In this document: one piece after another, positions 1 to 9,281 of the stretch | How positions within the stretch are numbered: the stretch's first letter is position 1 | Layout: every line of letters begins with the position of its first letter | Source of the DNA: an uncultured Mycoplasmatota bacterium | GTDB taxonomy: Bacteria > Bacillota_I > Bacilli_A > Mycoplasmatales > Mycoplasmoidaceae | Assembly: GCA_949527715.1 (NCBI GenBank) | Contig: CATEWF010000002.1 | Location: 1-56,585, forward strand | Direction of reading: 5' to 3' | DNA: 56,585 nt | Translations under genes and position numbers: made by a program | The notes under the pieces: model-generated | The model's database searches: none | Told to the model about the DNA's origin: nothing | What the model saw: the letters and a program-made list of their open reading frames with translations, nothing else

Positions 1-1
1 A

Positions 2-283
2 ATATTAACATTTGTTGATAATTTAGCCGAAGGAACATTTGGATATTACGGAAGACCATCATTTAATGATATGTCATTAAAACAAAGCATTTCAGTTGAA
101 AGAGATTTAAATAAAATATGTCAGCAATGTATTAATATTATAACTCCATTAAGAACCAATTTTAGCAAAAATGATAAACTATCAGGAATTGTATCATTAA
201 TAGACGATTTTACTGGAAAGTTAGGAAAAATAGCATTCCGTGGTACTTTCAACAAAGTTTCAAATTATAAATTAGAAAAATAA
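2..283 (+). CDS. C-terminal part of an unknown protein, truncated by the window start
   Basis: Open frame from base 2 (ILTFVDNLAEGTFGYYGRPSFND...) continuing into the 71..283 ORF; TAA stop. Confidence 0.6.
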   Translation: MLTFVDNLAEGTFGYYGRPSFNDMSLKQSISVERDLNKICQQCINIITPLRTNFSKNDKLSGIVSLIDDFTGKLGKIAFRGTFNKVSNYKLEK

Positions 284-307
284 TATAATTATATAACAAA
301 AAATATC

Positions 308-427
308 ATGTGTAACTGTAGTAAACGTAGTGTTGCAACTCAACCAAAAAAAATAATCAAGTCACAACCAAGCAACACTAATAATACAAATAGGATTAAA
401 CGTATAATAAGAAGAGCAGCACGTTAA
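308..427 (+). CDS. 39-aa small basic protein with N-terminal CxC motif (MCNCSKRSVATQPKK...RRAAR)
   Basis: ATG at 308, TAA at 425-427; the end of the frame is embedded in a terminator hairpin; similar CNCxK motif occurs in two other ORFs of the window. Confidence 0.5.
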   Translation: MCNCSKRSVATQPKKIIKSQPSNTNNTNRIKRIIRRAAR

Positions 428-441
428 TGCTGCTCTTTTTT
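412..441. terminator. Bidirectional intrinsic terminator
   Basis: AAGAGCAGCA-cgttaa-TGCTGCTCTT followed by TTTTA; sits exactly at the convergent gene junction. Confidence 0.85.
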
Positions 442-588
442 ATTATTATCGAAAATACTTTTTTCTTTTAATGCTTCTAACATTTCTTTTTCTATTAATT
501 CTCTCATTTCTTTAGTAAATGAACCATTCTCAGAATTAACGTTATCAAAATGTTCTTTAATTAAATTTAAAATTTCCTCATTATTCAT
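424..588 (-). CDS. 54-aa hypothetical protein (MNNEEILNLIKEHFDNV...FDNNKKEQH)
   Basis: ATG at 588-586 overlapping the TAA of the upstream vWA gene (TAATG); TAA at 426-424. Not in the supplied ORF track. Confidence 0.6.
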   Translation of the reverse strand: MNNEEILNLIKEHFDNVNSENGSFTKEMRELIEKEMLEALKEKSIFDNNKKEQH

Positions 589-1256
589 TAATCAATCTTT
601 TTACCAAGTTCTGTTTCATATTCCTCTGTAATATCATTACATCCTTGTGTCAGCACTGAATCCATTACGGCATAACATGCACTAGGAGCAGCCGTTCTAT
701 ATGCAGTTGTGGCGCAATTTAATGTAGCATAATTCTTAAAATGATTCTTTTTAGAAGAAAAACTTCTAACATCAATACCTAAATCATCTGCCATACTGGA
801 TGTTGTTATATCTGCGCCAACATACATAAAAGTCCAATTATATTTATCAGTTTGATGCTTTATCATCTCTCTGACTTGAGCCAATGTGTACTCCTTTGAC
901 ATATTCTCCATTCCATCAGTCATAATAACGATTAAATTCTTAGACGGACGGTCTTTTTCATCCATATTATTTAACCATTTACCAATATTCGTGATAGCCA
1001 TTCCAATACCATCATTCATCGCTGTACATCCATGAGGTACATATTCAAAATCCTTAACTTCATTAACATCTTTTCCGATATAAATTTCTTTTACAATATC
1101 ATCAAATGTATATAAAGAAACCGAACAACTTCCGTCCTTAACTTTTCTTTGTTCTTCAATAATACTTTTAAATCCACCAATTACATCTTCTTTTGATGAA
1201 AACATAGACCCAGACTGGTCAATAACAAAACAAACGTGTATAAAATTTTCTTTCAT
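588..1256 (-). CDS. von Willebrand factor A (vWA) domain protein
   Basis: MIDAS-like DxSGS (CFVIDQSGSM), ...GCTAMNDGIG, IVIMTDGMEN. Confidence 0.85.
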   Translation of the reverse strand: MKENFIHVCFVIDQSGSMFSSKEDVIGGFKSIIEEQRKVKDGSCSVSLYTFDDIVKEIYIGKDVNEVKDFEYVPHGCTAMNDGIGMAITNIGKWLNNMDEKDRPSKNLIVIMTDGMENMSKEYTLAQVREMIKHQTDKYNWTFMYVGADITTSSMADDLGIDVRSFSSKKNHFKNYATLNCATTAYRTAAPSACYAVMDSVLTQGCNDITEEYETELGKKID

Positions 1257-1284
1257 TACAATTTATGTATTTTTAATTTATTTT

Positions 1285-2001
1285 CTACGATAATCTTCCT
1301 TCAGCAATATCATAATATTTTTTATCTATTTCAATACCAATAAAATTTCTATTTGTATTTTTACAAGCGACACCAGTCGAACCAGAACCCATTGAAAAAT
1401 CTAAAACGGTACCATTTTCTGGACAATATGACTTAACCAAAAATTCCATTAACTCTATTGGCTTTTGGGTTGGATGTAATTGGTCTTGTCTTCTCCATTG
1501 CTGTGGATAATCCAAAATAGTTGTCGGATGCCTCGTTCCCTTATTGTCAGTACTTACACCACTAATACCATAATTAAGATTATTAACCTTATTTGGTGTG
1601 TAACTACGTTTATATGGTGTACCCTCTTTCATCTGTGGTTCATAGTATGAGGCTGGTTTACCAAAAACCAAAATATTTTCGTGTTTCTTCAATGGCATAT
1701 ATTTAGCGGTTAATGGTGAACCGCATTTTGATTTTTTCCATATCATTTCATATCTAAACATTTTTTCATTACTTAATGCTAAACGATATGTATATAAGCC
1801 ACTACCAAATAATACGATATTGCCTTTTTCTTTAACCAAAGGAAGAATATTTTCCCACATTTTATCAAATGGAATCATTGTGTCAAATGAACTGTTATGT
1901 ATTCCATATGGCGGGTCAGTTATTATTGCGTCAACGGTAATACCTTCCTTAATTAAGGAAGGAAATACATTTAAACAATCATCATTATACAATTTAAACA
2001 T
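1285..2001 (-). CDS. DNA (adenine-N6) methyltransferase
   Basis: Motif IV TDPPYG near the N-terminus and motif I-like LDFSMGSGSTGVAC near the C-terminus (beta-type order). Confidence 0.9.
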   Translation of the reverse strand: MFKLYNDDCLNVFPSLIKEGITVDAIITDPPYGIHNSSFDTMIPFDKMWENILPLVKEKGNIVLFGSGLYTYRLALSNEKMFRYEMIWKKSKCGSPLTAKYMPLKKHENILVFGKPASYYEPQMKEGTPYKRSYTPNKVNNLNYGISGVSTDNKGTRHPTTILDYPQQWRRQDQLHPTQKPIELMEFLVKSYCPENGTVLDFSMGSGSTGVACKNTNRNFIGIEIDKKYYDIAEGRLS

Positions 2002-2013
2002 TTAGTAAATAAT

Positions 2014-2475
2014 TTATGAATGCTTACTTTTCTTATTCATTTTTTCAATTTCTTTTTGTTCTTTTTCCTCGTCAATAATCTGCTGAATAGTTAATACAGC
2101 AGTTTCAGCAGCGTTAATCAATGCATCACCCCATTTTGCTCGACCATCACAAGAAACTGTAATCTGGGGACAACCAATAACAATTCTATCCTTTTCAGAA
2201 TCAAAGTTGATTGTATTAAAGGCATCTCGCATTAAAATTTCCTGTTGTTCCTCATCTAAACGTTCAAAAGCCTTTTCATATACAATTACACACACAACAT
2301 CCAATTTACCTGCAACATGTTCACCAAGAGGAGGACAACGTTTAATATCAATTACCTTTTTACTTTTTAATACACTCATGGCTTCTATATCCATGAATTG
2401 CACCAATCCAGTTTCACTACTAATCTTATCAATCAACTCTTGTGTTTCTTCTGAAACTTTTCCAAATTTTGCCAT
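2014..2475 (-). CDS. Hypothetical protein, possibly related to phage putative metallopeptidases but lacking a HExxH
   Basis: 153-aa ORF directly downstream of a promoter; YEKAFERLDEEQQEILMRDAFNTI region resembles the peptidase helix but without catalytic His. Confidence 0.4.
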   Translation of the reverse strand: MAKFGKVSEETQELIDKISSETGLVQFMDIEAMSVLKSKKVIDIKRCPPLGEHVAGKLDVVCVIVYEKAFERLDEEQQEILMRDAFNTINFDSEKDRIVIGCPQITVSCDGRAKWGDALINAAETAVLTIQQIIDEEKEQKEIEKMNKKSKHS

Positions 2476-2518
2476 AATACTAATTTATTTTTAATGTTTT
2501 ACAATTTATTTTTTTTTA

Positions 2519-2549
2519 CAAATATACTACTTATATCATATACACCAAA
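2519..2549 (-). promoter_or_regulatory. Bacteroidota-type promoter TTTG-N19-TATATTTG
   Basis: Minus strand TTTGGTGTATATGATATAAGTAGTATATTTG, about 44 nt upstream of the 2475 start. Confidence 0.8.
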
Positions 2550-2594
2550 AGTTTCAGTATCAAAAATAATTGTTTTAACAAAAATTTTATTTTT

Positions 2595-3485
2595 ATGAAA
2601 AGTTTAGCAAGGATGTTAAGAGAAGAAGAAGAAAGACGCAAAAAGAAAGAAGAAAAAGAAAAAATCAAAGAAGAAAAAAAGAAAGAAAAAGAACGTCTGA
2701 AAAAAATTGCACATAAAAAAAGATTAAAAAAAGCCCAAAATAAAAGATGCTATGCAAAGCGTAGGAAAAAAGAACTTGAAAAGAGAAAAGAAATAGGTGA
2801 CGAATTTGCATATTTCACCATTCTATTAACAAGAAATCGAAAAAAAATAAAACGTATCGGTTCTGCAAGATGGAAAACTGATGCTTTTAAAATATATAAT
2901 GATGCGATAGAAACTAATCAAGAAACTGTCAAATATCCATTAAAAATAGCAACAACAGGTTCACAAAACAAATCATTACCTATCATATATGAAATTTTAA
3001 TAATAAAAAAAGTTGGTGAGGATGAAAATACAATTTCTCAATTTAGGAATGAAGACGGTAAATTTGTTGATAATGTAATTATTGACAAAAACCAACATAT
3101 TATTGTTGCAAAGAATGAATGGCTTGTAGAAGAAACTTTTAATGTATATGGTTATAATCCAATTAGAGATAGAAAAACTTATGATTTTATATTAAACGAA
3201 ATCATTCTAAATAATATTATATCAAAAGATGATATTAGGAGCATCACTACATATAACAACAAATTATTTATAAACTATATTGGAGATTTTGATTTTGTTG
3301 TATGTAAAAATGATAGTGAAGCACAACGACTTTATAAAACATTAGAAAGAGATATTCCAAAAGAATATAATAAATACGTTCTTTTCTTAGGAGAAATAAA
3401 TAAATTACAAGTACCAAGATTACTTGATAGAATGATGGAAAAAACTGGATGGAAACGTATTACATGTAAAACCCCTTCATTATAA
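2595..3485 (+). CDS. Hypothetical protein with K/E/R-rich N-terminal helix
   Basis: 296-aa ORF; N-terminal REEEERRKKKEEKEKIKEEKKKEKERLKK... followed by a globular domain; ends in a terminator stem. Confidence 0.7.
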   Translation: MKSLARMLREEEERRKKKEEKEKIKEEKKKEKERLKKIAHKKRLKKAQNKRCYAKRRKKELEKRKEIGDEFAYFTILLTRNRKKIKRIGSARWKTDAFKIYNDAIETNQETVKYPLKIATTGSQNKSLPIIYEILIIKKVGEDENTISQFRNEDGKFVDNVIIDKNQHIIVAKNEWLVEETFNVYGYNPIRDRKTYDFILNEIILNNIISKDDIRSITTYNNKLFINYIGDFDFVVCKNDSEAQRLYKTLERDIPKEYNKYVLFLGEINKLQVPRLLDRMMEKTGWKRITCKTPSL

Positions 3486-3494
3486 TATGAAGGG
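3473..3494. terminator. Bidirectional intrinsic terminator
   Basis: CCCTTCAT-tataat-ATGAAGGG then ttattttttta; convergent junction. Confidence 0.8.
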
Positions 3495-3758
3495 TTATTT
3501 TTTAGGTTTAAAAATAAAATTTATTCCGTCTAATTTTGCTCGTACTTCTGATGTATGCATAAATCCATCTGAACTTCCTTCATGTGAAATACGATAAAAT
3601 TCTTTATCAATACCATATAATATATTTGGCTCTACTAATACAGATATTACAATATCGTTTAAATCATTCTTATTTAGATTACCTTTAACCACTTCTTCAT
3701 TTATACTATTAGTTAATGCATAAACATTATTTAAATCCATGTTATTAATCCAAAACAT
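3495..3758 (-). CDS. Hypothetical protein (87 aa)
   Basis: Intact ORF in a tightly packed - strand operon. Confidence 0.6.
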   Translation of the reverse strand: MFWINNMDLNNVYALTNSINEEVVKGNLNKNDLNDIVISVLVEPNILYGIDKEFYRISHEGSSDGFMHTSEVRAKLDGINFIFKPKK

Positions 3759-4008
3759 TTATCAATTTATTTAAAAAATTTTTAAAACGTACCTTTAACG
3801 GTATTTTTAATTTATATGTTTTATTGTAATACAAATTACAATTTTTTAACTCATTTCCTAACTGAGTATTCAAGATTTCATTTGCATAATTTTTTTTCTG
3901 TGAGTTTGATGTTGTTTCAAAAATAATCTTATCATTTTTTATTTTATTAAACTCTTTTGAAATCTCCGAATCTACACTATTTAAAATATCATTATCATTC
4001 ATCTTCAT
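3745..4008 (-). CDS. Hypothetical protein (87 aa)
   Basis: Intact ORF overlapping both neighbours by 14 nt. Confidence 0.6.
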   Translation of the reverse strand: MKMNDNDILNSVDSEISKEFNKIKNDKIIFETTSNSQKKNYANEILNTQLGNELKNCNLYYNKTYKLKIPLKVRFKNFLNKLINVLD

Positions 4009-4366
4009 ATCTAATTTTGCCTGTACGTTCCATCATTTCTTCCAATTGAAACAGTAGCCATACAATTCCACAAGTAAACATACCGTCCATTAAGATAATA
4101 AGCCACCACATATGTGTTGCACCAAGTATTATATTAAAAGGAGTAAAACTAATTGGAACGAACCAATAATTTAATGCTGACCATAGCAACCCAATCCAAG
4201 TTGATAAACAAGCCATACAAGTAAACAATTTTCCAAAGGCAGGAGAAATCCAATGGCATAATTTTCTAAATTTCTCAATAATATCGAATGGTCCGTCAAA
4301 AAACACGAACAATTCAGTTATACCATATGCAAATATTATATAACATATAATTTTTATAAATTCCAT
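3995..4366 (-). CDS. Multi-pass membrane protein with CMACLSTWIG motif
   Basis: Several hydrophobic segments; CxxC before a transmembrane stretch. Confidence 0.65.
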   Translation of the reverse strand: MEFIKIICYIIFAYGITELFVFFDGPFDIIEKFRKLCHWISPAFGKLFTCMACLSTWIGLLWSALNYWFVPISFTPFNIILGATHMWWLIILMDGMFTCGIVWLLFQLEEMMERTGKIRYEDE

Positions 4367-4376
4367 AATTTATACC

Positions 4377-4883
4377 TTATTGTTCATTATTATCTATAAA
4401 ATCTTCAATATTAGTTTCTTCCTGTTCTTTTATAGGAAGTGTGTCATAAAGAATAGGTTCTTCTTTTAACATATTGTCATTATCGCCTTCAGTTTTATGA
4501 ATTTCGGACTTATTTTTTTTCTTTTTTTTCTTTGTTTTAAATTCTATCGTACACAACTCATCATAATCAAGAACAGAAAATAAATCTTGTAATTCGTTTA
4601 TTTTTTCTTGAAACAATTCTATTTTTCTTTCCATATCTTTATTATAAGATATCGTTTCTCTAATACAATCAAAAACTTCATCAACTTCGACATCAGATAA
4701 TGGAGCGCAATAATAATGCCTATCTAATTTTTCAATATGTTCGATTAAATTATTCTGAGGAACTATGATTTGCCATTTTTTACTAAATTCTACTCCAACA
4801 ACAAACCATTCATTATTTATCTTAAAATCAATATTATATGGAGCAAATTCTTTTAAATTATCTTGTATAGTCATTTGTATCAT
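4377..4883 (-). CDS. Hypothetical protein (168 aa)
   Basis: Intact ORF, colinear operon. Confidence 0.6.
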   Translation of the reverse strand: MIQMTIQDNLKEFAPYNIDFKINNEWFVVGVEFSKKWQIIVPQNNLIEHIEKLDRHYYCAPLSDVEVDEVFDCIRETISYNKDMERKIELFQEKINELQDLFSVLDYDELCTIEFKTKKKKKKNKSEIHKTEGDNDNMLKEEPILYDTLPIKEQEETNIEDFIDNNEQ

Positions 4884-4887
4884 TAAT

Positions 4888-5073
4888 TTATAAACCTAAA
4901 ATTATTGTAGTTAATATATATGAGAATGAAGACCATAAGAACAATCTTCTCATATTTGTTATTTTATATTTATTTTGTAATTTAAAACAAATATAAAAAT
5001 ATACGATTTCCCTTATCACATTAAAAATCGCTAAAAACAGAATAAACAGACTTATTTTTGTAAGTAAAACCAT
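4888..5073 (-). CDS. Small membrane protein (61 aa)
   Basis: Hydrophobic N-terminal and C-terminal segments. Confidence 0.5.
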   Translation of the reverse strand: MVLLTKISLFILFLAIFNVIREIVYFYICFKLQNKYKITNMRRLFLWSSFSYILTTIILGL

Positions 5074-5110
5074 TGTTTTAAAATTTTTTATTATATATAA
5101 ATATAATAAA

Positions 5111-5143
5111 AAGAACCATAGATATCAAATACCTACGGTTCTT
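5111..5143 (-). terminator. Intrinsic terminator
   Basis: AAGAACCATAG ... CTACGGTTCTT; the single mismatch is a G.U pair only on the - strand transcript; U-tract UUUUUAUU. Confidence 0.7.
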
Positions 5144-5174
5144 TTTTAAAAAATAAATATATGATTGATAAATG

Positions 5175-5822
5175 TTATTTCAATGTATAACTTACTCCAA
5201 AACCTATAAATACATCTGGTTTATTATTTATAATACCATATCCTACACCAGCCTGTATTCCAAAATGGAAGTTCTTGTACCATTTTTGTTTATCTTCAAT
5301 TCTATGCCAAGCATCTACATTGGTAATTGTTGTATTTGCTCCGTGTTCAATAAACATTTGGTTATTTCCATCTTTTTCACGATTGATTAATGTGAATTTA
5401 TCGTTTATCTTAAAATCACTTTTTAACCATTCCAAATCCTTTGCTTTAACATCAATATTATAACTTACAGTATCATTATCATTAGAATAATGATATACAG
5501 AATCTACATATTGAACGTTTTCAACTCTAATAGTGTCTGTCTTATATTTATAAATATACCGTATTTCAACCGCACTTTCAACATCACTCAATTTTTTTAT
5601 AGAATCATGTAAAATTTTGTTTTCTTTTTTTAATTTATCCAATTTCTGACTTTCATATATTTTTATATATGTTTGTTCTTTTTGGTATTCGGTATTTTTT
5701 ATAAAATCGTCATTTTTAGATTTCTGTAAAATAGACCCACTTATACACACAACCAGAAGAAATATTATACATATCCATTGTATAATATCAACTATCTTTT
5801 GTTGTCTTTCCGTTAATTTCAT
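5175..5822 (-). CDS. Membrane-anchored periplasmic protein with coiled coil and beta-rich C-terminus; spanin-like candidate
   Basis: N-terminal TM (IIQWICIIFLLVVCISGSIL), charged helical region, C-terminal HFGIQAGVGYGIINNKPDVFIGFGVSYTLK. Confidence 0.5.
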   Translation of the reverse strand: MKLTERQQKIVDIIQWICIIFLLVVCISGSILQKSKNDDFIKNTEYQKEQTYIKIYESQKLDKLKKENKILHDSIKKLSDVESAVEIRYIYKYKTDTIRVENVQYVDSVYHYSNDNDTVSYNIDVKAKDLEWLKSDFKINDKFTLINREKDGNNQMFIEHGANTTITNVDAWHRIEDKQKWYKNFHFGIQAGVGYGIINNKPDVFIGFGVSYTLK

Positions 5823-5838
5823 ATACCTTTAAAATTTA

Positions 5839-6573
5839 CTATTCAACTTCCGTTGCATCTTCTTCAAAAACAATGCTTGAATCGAGTAATGTTGATAGTC
5901 TTTGTGTGTTATTCAACATTCGGGAAACTATTTCTGACCTTGCTTTCGGTTGTTTATTATTACAATATGTTACACCAAAATAACCTAATTCATTATTTAA
6001 ACCATGTATATGGCATAACGCAATATATGTTACATCATTCGAAACTAACCTTTTGCTTAACTTATCATCAATTTTTGACAACTCTTCAATTGTACCAATC
6101 CATAAGTGTTCCTTTTCCATATATGTCGGAAAGTTAAATCTGGACAATGCTAAATTAATATAATCTTCATCTATATGTTCTATTCCTTCGCCAACATCTT
6201 CATATGTCATTTCGCCATATAAAAATGGAAGTCCTGATACATTATTTGTACCATTATGCATCTCGATAATAAAAACTCTATCGGCATCTAATGAATTAAG
6301 AGTTTCAAATAATATTTTATCAACTTGAGGTTTTATTTTTCTTCTTTTATCAAGTGCAATGTCGTGTATTCTTGCGGTTTCGGCTGTTTGTTCTCTAACT
6401 ATTGTTTTAGTAGTAGTATCTATTATATTACTTATAAAATCCGCACCATTAACCATTACGAATACGAAAAGAGCAATAACGATAAGGGCTTTAAAAATTT
6501 TAAAAAGACCATATTTTTCAATTAATTTAACTGTTTTTTCAAGAAATCCTAATTGTTCTCCTTCTAGTGCCAT
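5839..6573 (-). CDS. Membrane-anchored GAF-like domain protein
   Basis: One N-terminal TM then ADRVFIIEMHNGTNNVSGLPFLYGEMTYE... and GYFGVTY, GAF-like pattern. Confidence 0.5.
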   Translation of the reverse strand: MALEGEQLGFLEKTVKLIEKYGLFKIFKALIVIALFVFVMVNGADFISNIIDTTTKTIVREQTAETARIHDIALDKRRKIKPQVDKILFETLNSLDADRVFIIEMHNGTNNVSGLPFLYGEMTYEDVGEGIEHIDEDYINLALSRFNFPTYMEKEHLWIGTIEELSKIDDKLSKRLVSNDVTYIALCHIHGLNNELGYFGVTYCNNKQPKARSEIVSRMLNNTQRLSTLLDSSIVFEEDATEVE

Positions 6574-6598
6574 AATATTTGCATAACAGTTTAATTAA

Positions 6599-7465
6599 TT
6601 ATTTCACATTTTCCTTATTAACTAAATTCTTAGTTTTTGCCAAATTTTCACTGATAATATCGTTTTCTCTTTTTCTACTTTCTGAAGTTGAACAAGCATT
6701 ATATTCACCACTATTATATGCAGTCAATTCTTTCATACGTTTAAATTGTTCATTTAATGCATTACGATTAATAACTTGTACAACTTTTGTATATACATAA
6801 TCAATATTTTTATCTTTTTTACATTCAACAACATATTCAACTCCATTTACATCTCTCATTATGAATTTGTTGCCATCTGTTTTATAATCATCAGGTACTT
6901 TTTTAATTACGTGTTCCTCGTTTAAAAACGCTTTATTGTATGTTAATCTTTTCATTTTCTTATTCTCGTTAGTATAAATATTTTTATCTTTAAAATTATC
7001 TTTCGGCAGATTATGTGATTTTAAACCTGCATGTTTAATTTCTGTTTTTTTATCTGAAACTTCTTCTCTTTTATCTTTTTCATTTTTATAAAATTTTTCA
7101 TTTCCTTCGAAATCAAGAGAATCGTTTTCTTCTTTTATTTTACTTTCCTTTTCATTTTGAACTGATGGAAAACCATGTACTTGTGCTTTTACACGTTTTT
7201 TATATTCATCACTAGGCTCATAAGAAAAATTAACATCAAGAGTAGTTTTATTATAATCCTTTATATTTTCAGGATTAGTAGAACGTTTTTCTTGTTTCAC
7301 GTCATTATACTCATCTGTCTGCTTCATAATATCTTTTACAGCCTTTACGTTATTTTGAGAGTTATCTTTCCACACATTTTTACCTACGATTGGTTTTGTT
7401 CTGTCTGGACTTTCCTTAATAATCTCTACTAATTCGCTGAAAGTGTATTCTTTAGCTTCTAACAT
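6599..7465 (-). CDS. Hypothetical protein (288 aa), charged/low complexity
   Basis: Long intact ORF. Confidence 0.65.
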   Translation of the reverse strand: MLEAKEYTFSELVEIIKESPDRTKPIVGKNVWKDNSQNNVKAVKDIMKQTDEYNDVKQEKRSTNPENIKDYNKTTLDVNFSYEPSDEYKKRVKAQVHGFPSVQNEKESKIKEENDSLDFEGNEKFYKNEKDKREEVSDKKTEIKHAGLKSHNLPKDNFKDKNIYTNENKKMKRLTYNKAFLNEEHVIKKVPDDYKTDGNKFIMRDVNGVEYVVECKKDKNIDYVYTKVVQVINRNALNEQFKRMKELTAYNSGEYNACSTSESRKRENDIISENLAKTKNLVNKENVK

Positions 7466-7503
7466 CTTATTTTTATTTATATTTTTATTTATATGTCAAT
7501 ATA

Positions 7504-7680
7504 TTATTTAATTGATAATTTTAGACCTTGTATAAACTGAGCATACAATAATTCTCTTCTTTTATTCTTATCATATGTTTCATTTTTTAATTCTTCTTCT
7601 ATTTTATCAGATAATTCATTTACTTTTTCGATAACTTTATTTTTATTAAAATCATCACTATAATGATAAATAGTATTCAT
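7504..7680 (-). CDS. Hypothetical protein (58 aa: MNTIYHYSDDFNKNKVIEKVNELSDKIEEE...)
   Basis: ATG 7680-7678, TAA 7506-7504, fills the gap between two genes; not in the supplied ORF track. Confidence 0.5.
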   Translation of the reverse strand: MNTIYHYSDDFNKNKVIEKVNELSDKIEEELKNETYDKNKRRELLYAQFIQGLKLSIK

Positions 7681-7690
7681 TTACAAAAAA

Positions 7691-8887
7691 TTATGCTTTA
7701 TTTATAGAAGTTGAGCCATATAAACCATTTTTTCTAACTAAACTTTCTTTATCACCAAATAAGGGTACATCATATTGATAATTACCAACAGATGAAGTAG
7801 AAGTCGTTTCATCAATGTCTTTATCTTTTTCGTATGAAAATATAGGTTGTGAATATTGTCCAGAAGAAATGGCACTTGTAGTTCCACTCATACATCCATC
7901 ACCTTCTTCATTCATCTCCTGTGTATTTTCAGGTACATTACGCTCAAAAATTTTTATATACAAATTTCTTAATTTTCTATCAAAATTCTTTTTAGGAACT
8001 TTATATTTTACTTGCATAGTCGCTACCTTATCTTCTCCATTTTCATCTTTATCTACAATACGTTCATTTTTTCTAAGTAAATCATTTGATTTTAAAATGC
8101 CAATAAGCCTACTTCTTGAATAACCGTTATTAGATAATATAAGAGGAACTTTTGCATTAACAGGATCAACTAATAAATCATGTAAAAACTTCTTAATCGA
8201 AGTAAAAAATTTATATTCAGTAACTTCTATTTCCTTATTAATGTTATTAAATATTTCTTCGTTTATAACGATAACTTTTCGATTTATATTTTCATTACGA
8301 ATCGGTTTTACAATAAAATTATCATCATCCAACATTAATCTTCCCTTTGTAATTAAATTAACGACTTTAATCGGATTAATTTTATGAGAAATAGCATAAT
8401 CTCTGATTGCTTTCATTGCTTGTGTCAAATATACATTACTTTCATTAGGAAATAGTTTCCTAACTTCAGTACCTAAATTGTACATTTTTTCTTCAGCATT
8501 TTGATATGTCTTGCTCGTCTGGTTATCACTCTTTCTAAAAATTCTATTGTTTGGATTTACTTTTTGTCCTTTTAAATTTAAAGGTACATCTGTACTATAC
8601 CCAACTAATGTTAAATCTCCATTTTCGTCCTTACGAATGTCGATACGATTCTGTTGTTCATCAGAATATACTTGTGTTCTACCAAATACCTTTTTTTTAT
8701 TTGTTAAACGAGCAATAATATCATCCATTTTTTGAAAGTTTCCATTGGCAGCCTTAAAAATACATTCTAACGCTTGCAATAAAGAGAATTGTTTCATTTG
8801 CAAATTAATCCAATCTCTCAATGCAAAGCATTTGCTTCTACTTTTTTGACAATATTCTCTTAATATATTTTCAGTATCTTTTTCCAT
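7691..8887 (-). CDS. Hypothetical protein (398 aa)
   Basis: Long intact ORF. Confidence 0.7.
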   Translation of the reverse strand: MEKDTENILREYCQKSRSKCFALRDWINLQMKQFSLLQALECIFKAANGNFQKMDDIIARLTNKKKVFGRTQVYSDEQQNRIDIRKDENGDLTLVGYSTDVPLNLKGQKVNPNNRIFRKSDNQTSKTYQNAEEKMYNLGTEVRKLFPNESNVYLTQAMKAIRDYAISHKINPIKVVNLITKGRLMLDDDNFIVKPIRNENINRKVIVINEEIFNNINKEIEVTEYKFFTSIKKFLHDLLVDPVNAKVPLILSNNGYSRSRLIGILKSNDLLRKNERIVDKDENGEDKVATMQVKYKVPKKNFDRKLRNLYIKIFERNVPENTQEMNEEGDGCMSGTTSAISSGQYSQPIFSYEKDKDIDETTSTSSVGNYQYDVPLFGDKESLVRKNGLYGSTSINKA

Positions 8888-8891
8888 AATA

Positions 8892-9089
8892 TTACAAATT
8901 ATTTTTCCAGAAACCTCGTTTATTATACATCATTTTAAAAAAATCTTCCATCACGTTAGAAACGATTTTTTTAACCTCTTTTTCAATCTCATTTCTTCTA
9001 ATATAAGAATTCAATTTATCAGAAATCATTGAATTTATATCTTGTTTGGTTATTTCTTCTTTGATGATTTTTTGTAAATTTTCATTCAC
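8892..9089 (-). CDS. Hypothetical helical protein (65 aa)
   Basis: Intact ORF immediately upstream of 7691..8887. Confidence 0.5.
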   Translation of the reverse strand: MNENLQKIIKEEITKQDINSMISDKLNSYIRRNEIEKEVKKIVSNVMEDFFKMMYNKRGFWKNNL

Positions 9090-9149
9090 GTTTTTACTTA
9101 ATAAACTGTTTATTTATATATAAATATTAAGTTAAATAATAAAAAATAA

Positions 9150-9176
9150 AACGTGATAATTAAATATTATCACGTT
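9150..9176 (-). terminator. Intrinsic terminator
   Basis: AACGTGATAAT-taaat-ATTATCACGTT perfect stem; U-rich tract (TTTTATTTTTTATT) on the - strand. Confidence 0.75.
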
Positions 9177-9179
9177 AAA

Positions 9180-9278
9180 CTATAACTTCTTATTTTTATC
9201 TTTGCCGCTTAAAATTGAAGCATATCCATATAAAAATAATACTATAAACATTATTAAACCAAAATAAATATCAGCCAT
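9180..9278 (-). CDS. 32-aa membrane micro-protein (MADIYFGLIMFIVLFLYGYASILSGKDKNKKL)
   Basis: ATG at 9278, TAG at 9182-9180, one TM plus basic tail, followed by a terminator. Confidence 0.4.
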   Translation of the reverse strand: MADIYFGLIMFIVLFLYGYASILSGKDKNKKL

Positions 9279-9281
9279 AAC

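Noticed and set aside
7480-9125. T4-type late promoters (TATAAATA upstream of 6599..7465 and 8892..9089)
   Set aside because: Present, but such AT-only octamers are expected many times by chance at this base composition; no consistent second element found.
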